From Bacteriovorax sp. PP10 (GTDB lineage Bacteria > Bdellovibrionota > Bacteriovoracia > Bacteriovoracales > Bacteriovoracaceae): DNA of 64,000 nt. The stretch covers positions 806,001 to 870,000 of the forward strand of contig NZ_JAYGJQ010000002.1 of assembly GCF_035013165.1 (NCBI RefSeq), given 5' to 3'. This document shows, piece by piece, positions 60,344 to 64,000 of the stretch. A program made the position numbers and the translations under genes. Within the stretch, counting starts at the first letter, position 1; the number at the start of each line of letters is the position of its first letter. The notes under the pieces are model-generated. The model saw only the letters and a program-made list of their open reading frames with translations, ran no database searches and had not been told where the DNA came from.

Positions 60344-61114
60344 CTAAAATCCAGACGCATTTTTTTTGTATTCAGCACTTTCGCGGGCGATTGGAATGGC
60401 CTTCCATATTCTGTTTGAAATTTCCGGATGATGTGAGTAGAATTTTTTTGTAAAAAGCAGGTATTGATCGGCCACTTTGAATGGAGGCTTAAGCTCTACG
60501 ATATTACTTTTTAATTTAGGATTATCATTAAGTGTTTTGATCGTCGCGTACTTTTGTAAAACGGCCACTGTAACGATGCTGGCATCAAGGGCCTGAATTA
60601 AGTCCTGTGCAGTAGAAAATGAAGAGTGAGTCGCATAACCTTGATCTTCTAAATCAGTTCCAACGCTGTAGCCGAGTTGAACACCAATAAGATTCTGGCC
60701 AAGATTTAAAAATCGTCCGTTCTTAAAACGTACCGGACTTCCTTTTGTAATAAATACCATGAAACTATCTGTATGCAGTCTTAGAGAACGATCAAGTTCT
60801 CCAGTTTTTAGAGTAGGATAAACTCCCCAGTTCGTTCTTTCTTTTGTAAAGCTTGCAGCGATTAATCCATCAAGCTTTCCATTTTGAGCATCGATCTGAC
60901 AGCGCTTCCATGGCAAGCGGATGTAATTGAATTTAATTTTTGCAAGCTTTTCGACTTGCTGAAGTTCTTGAAGTACCAAACCTTTACGATCGCCAGTGAT
61001 CCATGGATGTACAGTGACATCTTCGTAACACAATTTTATTTCTGGAAGAGCTTCTCCGGATGCGTTGGTATTACTTAAGAAAAGTAGAATAAATAAAAAA
61101 CCGACAAACTTCAT
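60344..61114 (-). CDS. Periplasmic amino-acid-type binding protein (SBP family 3)
   Basis: 256 residues with a Sec signal (FLFILLFLSNTNAS) and the two-lobed SBP_bac_3 fold: LQELQQVEKLAKIKFNYIRLPWKRC, then NGKLDGLIAASFTKERTNWG, and the second lobe LIGVQLGYSVGTDLEDQGY. The typical ligand-binding Arg/Asp motif seen in amino-acid binders is not obvious, so it may bind another small molecule or serve signalling. No transporter genes adjoin. AGGGAC lies before the ATG. Confidence 0.87.
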   Translation of the reverse strand: MKFVGFLFILLFLSNTNASGEALPEIKLCYEDVTVHPWITGDRKGLVLQELQQVEKLAKIKFNYIRLPWKRCQIDAQNGKLDGLIAASFTKERTNWGVYPTLKTGELDRSLRLHTDSFMVFITKGSPVRFKNGRFLNLGQNLIGVQLGYSVGTDLEDQGYATHSSFSTAQDLIQALDASIVTVAVLQKYATIKTLNDNPKLKSNIVELKPPFKVADQYLLFTKKFYSHHPEISNRIWKAIPIARESAEYKKNASGF

Positions 61115-61365
61115 ATTGTCCCTAGTGTCACTATTAAAAGTGTTAGATCATAACAAGTAATCCGTTGCGAATACAACTTAATATAACATTGAGAATCACT
61201 TGAATAAACGCCTTTCTTGTAAAGAGTCATACAATTTCAGATTAATTAGCAATTTGCGCTACATGTTGCAGCCTGGGATTTGAATATAATAATTTAGTTA
61301 AATGTTCCTTGGCACCTTTTATGCTTCTTATTTCTTAGGCGTATTAGAAGTGTGAAGGAGTATAT

Positions 61366-61581
61366 ATGACTAAAACAAATAAATTTGCCGACTGTGACGA
61401 TAACTCTTGTTACACGGATGGGTTTCCCGTTAACGATAACCCTGAAAAAAAAGACAACATTCATTCCAAAGATCCCTCACGCCCTTTTGATTCCGGACGA
61501 ACACCAGATGAAAGAGAGCGTAAAAAAAATTCTAATTATTCAGGCACAACAATGGATTATCCGGATAAATATAAAAAATAA
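61366..61581 (+). CDS. Small hydrophilic hypothetical protein (71 aa)
   Basis: AAGGAG lies 5 bases before the ATG. The 71-residue product is highly charged and probably disordered (ADCDDNSCYTDGFPVNDNPE, DERERKKNSNYS). Two close cysteines (DCDDNSC) could bind metal. The erythromycin-esterase-like gene starts 12 bases on, so the two form an operon. An overlapping frame at 61385 is out of phase and has no ribosome site. Function unknown. Confidence 0.72.
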   Translation: MTKTNKFADCDDNSCYTDGFPVNDNPEKKDNIHSKDPSRPFDSGRTPDERERKKNSNYSGTTMDYPDKYKK

Positions 61582-61593
61582 TTAGGAGTCGTT

Positions 61594-62886
61594 ATGGGAC
61601 AAAGTTTTTTTAATGCTCACTTGAAAAAACATGCAATGCCATTTGGGTCTATAGATGACTTTGGGCCATTGATTGAAACTTATAAAGATAAAAAGATTGT
61701 CATGATAGGCGAGAGCTCTCACGGGACTCATGAATTCTATGAATGGCGTGCACGTATTTCAAAAGAGCTGATTGAAAAGCATGGGTTTAATTTTATTGCA
61801 GTTGAGGGAGACTGGCCCGCATGTCATCAGGTTCATCAGCGTATTCAGAATCGTTCAAAAGAAAATCCCCTGCGCACTTTAAGTCACTTTTCCAGATGGC
61901 CAACCTGGATGTGGGGGAATCTTGAGATGGCAGATGTCATCAAATGGTTGAGCGAATGGAATGATCAAGGTCATAGTGTCGGGTTTCATGGATTGGATGT
62001 TTATTCTCTCTATGAATCTATCGAGCAGGTTAAAAAATCAGTGGAAAATAAAAAACCACAAATACTCGAAGTAGTTAAGGAATTTTACTCATGTTTTGAT
62101 CCTTACCTGCATAATGAAAAGGCGTATGCTCGCTCTCTTTTTCAATATCCGGAAGGTTGTGCAGAAGAAGTCTCTTCTGCTCTAGAAGAAATTTTAAAAA
62201 GTAATATTCAAAATGATGAAGCCTTTTTCGATGCCGTTCAAAATGCCAAGATCATCAGGAATGCAGAAAAATATTATCGCACTATGATTACAGGTGAAGA
62301 CTCATGGAATGTTCGCGATCATCATATGATGGAAACACTGGAGCGATTGATGGAGTTTTACGGCAGCGAGGCCCGCGCTATTGTATGGGCACACAACACT
62401 CACATCGGAGACTACCGTGCGACTGATATGCTTTTAGCTAATCAAATTAATATTGGAGGACTTGCAAGAGAGCGCTTTGGTGAAAAGAATGTCGCTCTGA
62501 TTGGATTTTCAACATATGCAGGAAGTGTTATTGCTGGAGCTGCATGGGATGGGAAAATGGAAATCATGAAAGTGCCAGAAGGAGCACCTGGAAGTCTGGA
62601 GTATTATTTACATAGTGCTACTAATTTTATCGGAGCCAAACAATTTTATATTGAAATGAAGAAAGTTAAAGATGTTGAGATCTTCAATGATTTTATCGGC
62701 CATCGTGCCATCGGTGTCGTTTATCATCCTACCTATGAATCACGGGGTAATTATGTACCAACGATTGCGGCAAAAAGATACGATGCCCTTATTTTCATAG
62801 ATAAAACGAGTGCACTATCTCCGCTTGAAATTTATTTTGACAGAGATAAAATTCCCGAAACATATCCATTCGGTGCGCATATGTAA
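61594..62886 (+). CDS. Erythromycin esterase-family protein
   Basis: 430 residues, the family length. The signature catalytic region is MIGESSHGTHEFYEWRARI followed by FIAVEGDWPACHQVH, giving the conserved His and Glu residues. Later MWGNLEMADVIKWLSEWN, VWAHNTHIGDYRATD and YAGSVIAGAAWDG also match EreA-like enzymes. Most environmental members are not macrolide-resistance determinants but of unknown hydrolase function, often near small stress proteins. AGGAG lies 5 bases before the ATG. No signal peptide. Confidence 0.88.
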   Translation: MGQSFFNAHLKKHAMPFGSIDDFGPLIETYKDKKIVMIGESSHGTHEFYEWRARISKELIEKHGFNFIAVEGDWPACHQVHQRIQNRSKENPLRTLSHFSRWPTWMWGNLEMADVIKWLSEWNDQGHSVGFHGLDVYSLYESIEQVKKSVENKKPQILEVVKEFYSCFDPYLHNEKAYARSLFQYPEGCAEEVSSALEEILKSNIQNDEAFFDAVQNAKIIRNAEKYYRTMITGEDSWNVRDHHMMETLERLMEFYGSEARAIVWAHNTHIGDYRATDMLLANQINIGGLARERFGEKNVALIGFSTYAGSVIAGAAWDGKMEIMKVPEGAPGSLEYYLHSATNFIGAKQFYIEMKKVKDVEIFNDFIGHRAIGVVYHPTYESRGNYVPTIAAKRYDALIFIDKTSALSPLEIYFDRDKIPETYPFGAHM

Positions 62887-62968
62887 GGATCTTCATAGCC
62901 GTTATAAATATTTTGGTATTGCATTTGCAAACGTGTTTTTTAACAACAATGTTATGGAGGATTTTTAC

Positions 62969-63460
62969 ATGCCAGAAAAAAGAACAATAAAAAAAGCACA
63001 ATCGGCAAAACGTCAGGGGAAATCTGCTTCAACTCAAGCAGGACCTTTCGTTCATGAAGCAATTGAACATATTAGAAAGGGGAAGCATGGAGCAAAAAAT
63101 ACAAAGCAGGCGATTGCTATCGGATTATCTGAGGCCAGAAGATCAGGTGTGGCCATTCCAGATAAAAGTAAATTATCATCACCGACAAAAAAAGCAGTTA
63201 CAAGAAAAGCACCACTTGCTAAGAAAACAGCAACAAGAAAAGCTACACCAGCTTCTTCAACATCACATATCGCTGCAAGAAAAGTTTCACCAGTTAAATC
63301 AAAGGCCGCAACAAAAAGGCTTCAAGGTGAACTTACAAGCACAGTGTCTCATGCAGCTCTTTCTCGACATGCTAAAAAAGCGGTCCATGCGCGCACTAAA
63401 GCAGACCTTCATGCGTCTGCTTTAAAAGGTGCCCGTACTCGTGCTAAACACCACAGATAA
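62969..63460 (+). CDS. DUF6496-type histone-like basic protein
   Basis: The ATG at 62969 has GGAGG 8 bases upstream; upstream in-frame codons lie in the previous gene and are not used. 163 residues. Residues 15-60 match the DUF6496 block (GPFVHEAIEHIRKGKHGAKN then TKQAIAIGLSEARRSGV). The rest is Lys/Ala/Ser/Pro-rich like eukaryotic histone H1, ending in SRHAKKAVHARTKADLHASA and a basic tail. It probably compacts or protects DNA. It follows the erythromycin-esterase-like gene by 82 bases. Confidence 0.88.
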   Translation: MPEKRTIKKAQSAKRQGKSASTQAGPFVHEAIEHIRKGKHGAKNTKQAIAIGLSEARRSGVAIPDKSKLSSPTKKAVTRKAPLAKKTATRKATPASSTSHIAARKVSPVKSKAATKRLQGELTSTVSHAALSRHAKKAVHARTKADLHASALKGARTRAKHHR

Positions 63461-63476
63461 TTAAATTTTTATTAGA

Positions 63477-63514
63477 AAGCTGCATGCAAAGATTTTTCTT
63501 CTTGCATGCAGCTT
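63477..63514. terminator. Bidirectional hairpin terminator
   Basis: A perfect 13-bp stem AAGCTGCATGCAA / TTGCATGCAGCTT with a 12-base loop between the convergent histone-like and SPW-repeat genes. Confidence 0.82.
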
Positions 63515-63534
63515 ATTCAAAGAGAGATTAAACA

Positions 63535-63939
63535 CTAATGCTTAATGGCCCTGTGATCTTTGTGATGATGTTTACGTAAAAGTCTGTTGTACATAATTTG
63601 TTTTTCTGCAATTGGAATTGCCAGAGCTGAAAGAGTGGTGATGGCTATACCGCAAGCAACTGAGTTCCATAATAGGAATGAGTTGTCCCAATAGATTAAA
63701 AATAACGGCGAACAAATTAACCAGACACCCACACATAAACTTAACCATTCGGCCCAAACTCTTAAGTGTCTAAGAGCAACGATTGAATTGAATATAACGA
63801 CTGCCCCAATCATTGTGAAGTTCCACATCACGACGTTAATATCATTTGCTCCAAACCCCCAACTGACAGTCCACGGTATTGAAAAGAGCCAGAGCCCTAT
63901 AAAAAGAATAACTATATTTTCCCATTTAGCAGTTTTCAT
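63535..63939 (-). CDS. SPW-repeat membrane protein
   Basis: Start at ATG 63939 with GGGAG 5 bases upstream. 134 residues with four membrane helices in two related pairs. The SPW motifs are SIPWTVSWGFG in the first repeat and CSPLFLIYWDN in the second. SPW proteins are common in soil bacteria, with unknown function. The C-terminal tail is basic and His-rich (RLLRKHHHKDHRAIKH). It faces the histone-like gene and shares its terminator. Confidence 0.87.
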   Translation of the reverse strand: MKTAKWENIVILFIGLWLFSIPWTVSWGFGANDINVVMWNFTMIGAVVIFNSIVALRHLRVWAEWLSLCVGVWLICSPLFLIYWDNSFLLWNSVACGIAITTLSALAIPIAEKQIMYNRLLRKHHHKDHRAIKH

Positions 63940-64000
63940 ATGATCTCCCATTTTTTTAAGCAATTAGGCCAGTGTACCCAACCTTTATAATTGCAAGATG

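Noticed and set aside
62810-62968. N-terminal extension of the histone-like gene into the erythromycin-esterase gene
   Set aside because: The extension is out-of-frame shadow of the upstream gene; the ATG at 62969 has GGAGG and the family N-terminus.
1-64000. tRNA, rRNA, insertion sequences, phage genes, parS sites and riboswitches
   Set aside because: I saw no cloverleaf with T-loop GTTCGAATC context, no transposase or integrase motifs, no inverted-repeat ends with target duplications, and no recognisable riboswitch core.

Overview
The window is AT-rich bacterial chromosome, densely packed with genes on both strands. It shows no rRNA, tRNA, insertion sequence, prophage or CRISPR array. The gene content is Gram-negative: many lipoproteins with lipoboxes, an MltA transglycosylase, an OmpA/Pal-like protein, periplasmic binding proteins, a SCO/PCuAC copper pair and phage-tail-fibre-like surface proteins. 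Together with orphan twitch-type radical SAM enzymes and Cys-paired RCC1 propeller proteins, this suggests a Bacteriovorax/Peredibacter-like member of the Bdellovibrionota. That placement is inference from gene style; no marker gene is present to prove it.

Region 0-16 kb: the 3' part of an M23 peptidase gene (truncated by the window edge), a MOFRL glycerate kinase and a GNAT enzyme form a plus-strand run. Next come a two-repeat lipoprotein, a large S41 protease, a 15-cysteine copper-storage protein, stress-type small proteins, a poxvirus-type topoisomerase IB, a PqiA-like membrane protein and a SOUL heme-binding protein. At 13.8-15.3 kb a lipoprotein with a C-terminal PD-(D/E)XK-like motif overlaps a small acidic protein by ATGA. 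This is the best candidate for an undescribed toxin-immunity pair.

Region 16-31 kb: an SGNH hydrolase, two translationally coupled radical SAM paralogues, an orphan ParB-like protein, an SDR, a copper-delivery operon (membrane protein, SCO, PCuAC), an oligopeptide-binding protein, a radical SAM/FemAB-like overlapping pair, and a histidine kinase with five PAS domains.

Region 30-43 kb, mainly minus strand: an Hsp70-like ATPase, a KaiC-like double ATPase coupled to a histidine kinase with a degenerate receiver, a hydrolase, hemolysin III, RbgA/YlqF, a fatty-acid desaturase, a divergent ChaA antiporter, secreted unknowns, OsmC, pirin and RlmF.

Region 43-50 kb: the scar of a deleted histidine kinase, a long AT-rich leader with perfect dyads, and then a two-gene surface module. 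The module consists of a tail-fibre-like lipoprotein and a 14-repeat RCC1 protein (two predicted seven-bladed propellers with a cysteine pair in each blade).

Region 50-64 kb: an acyl-CoA synthetase, a MazG-like pyrophosphohydrolase, a LigT-like protein that has lost its second motif, a single-domain response regulator, a choloylglycine-hydrolase-family enzyme, TrmA and MltA. Scattered through it is a set of very small basic proteins (39-71 aa) plus BON, glycine-zipper/OmpA, DoxX, erythromycin-esterase, DUF6496 histone-like and SPW-repeat proteins. Such genes are often found together as envelope and stress-survival sets. Several of these small genes are under 60 codons; they were read directly from the sequence by their strong Shine-Dalgarno sites.
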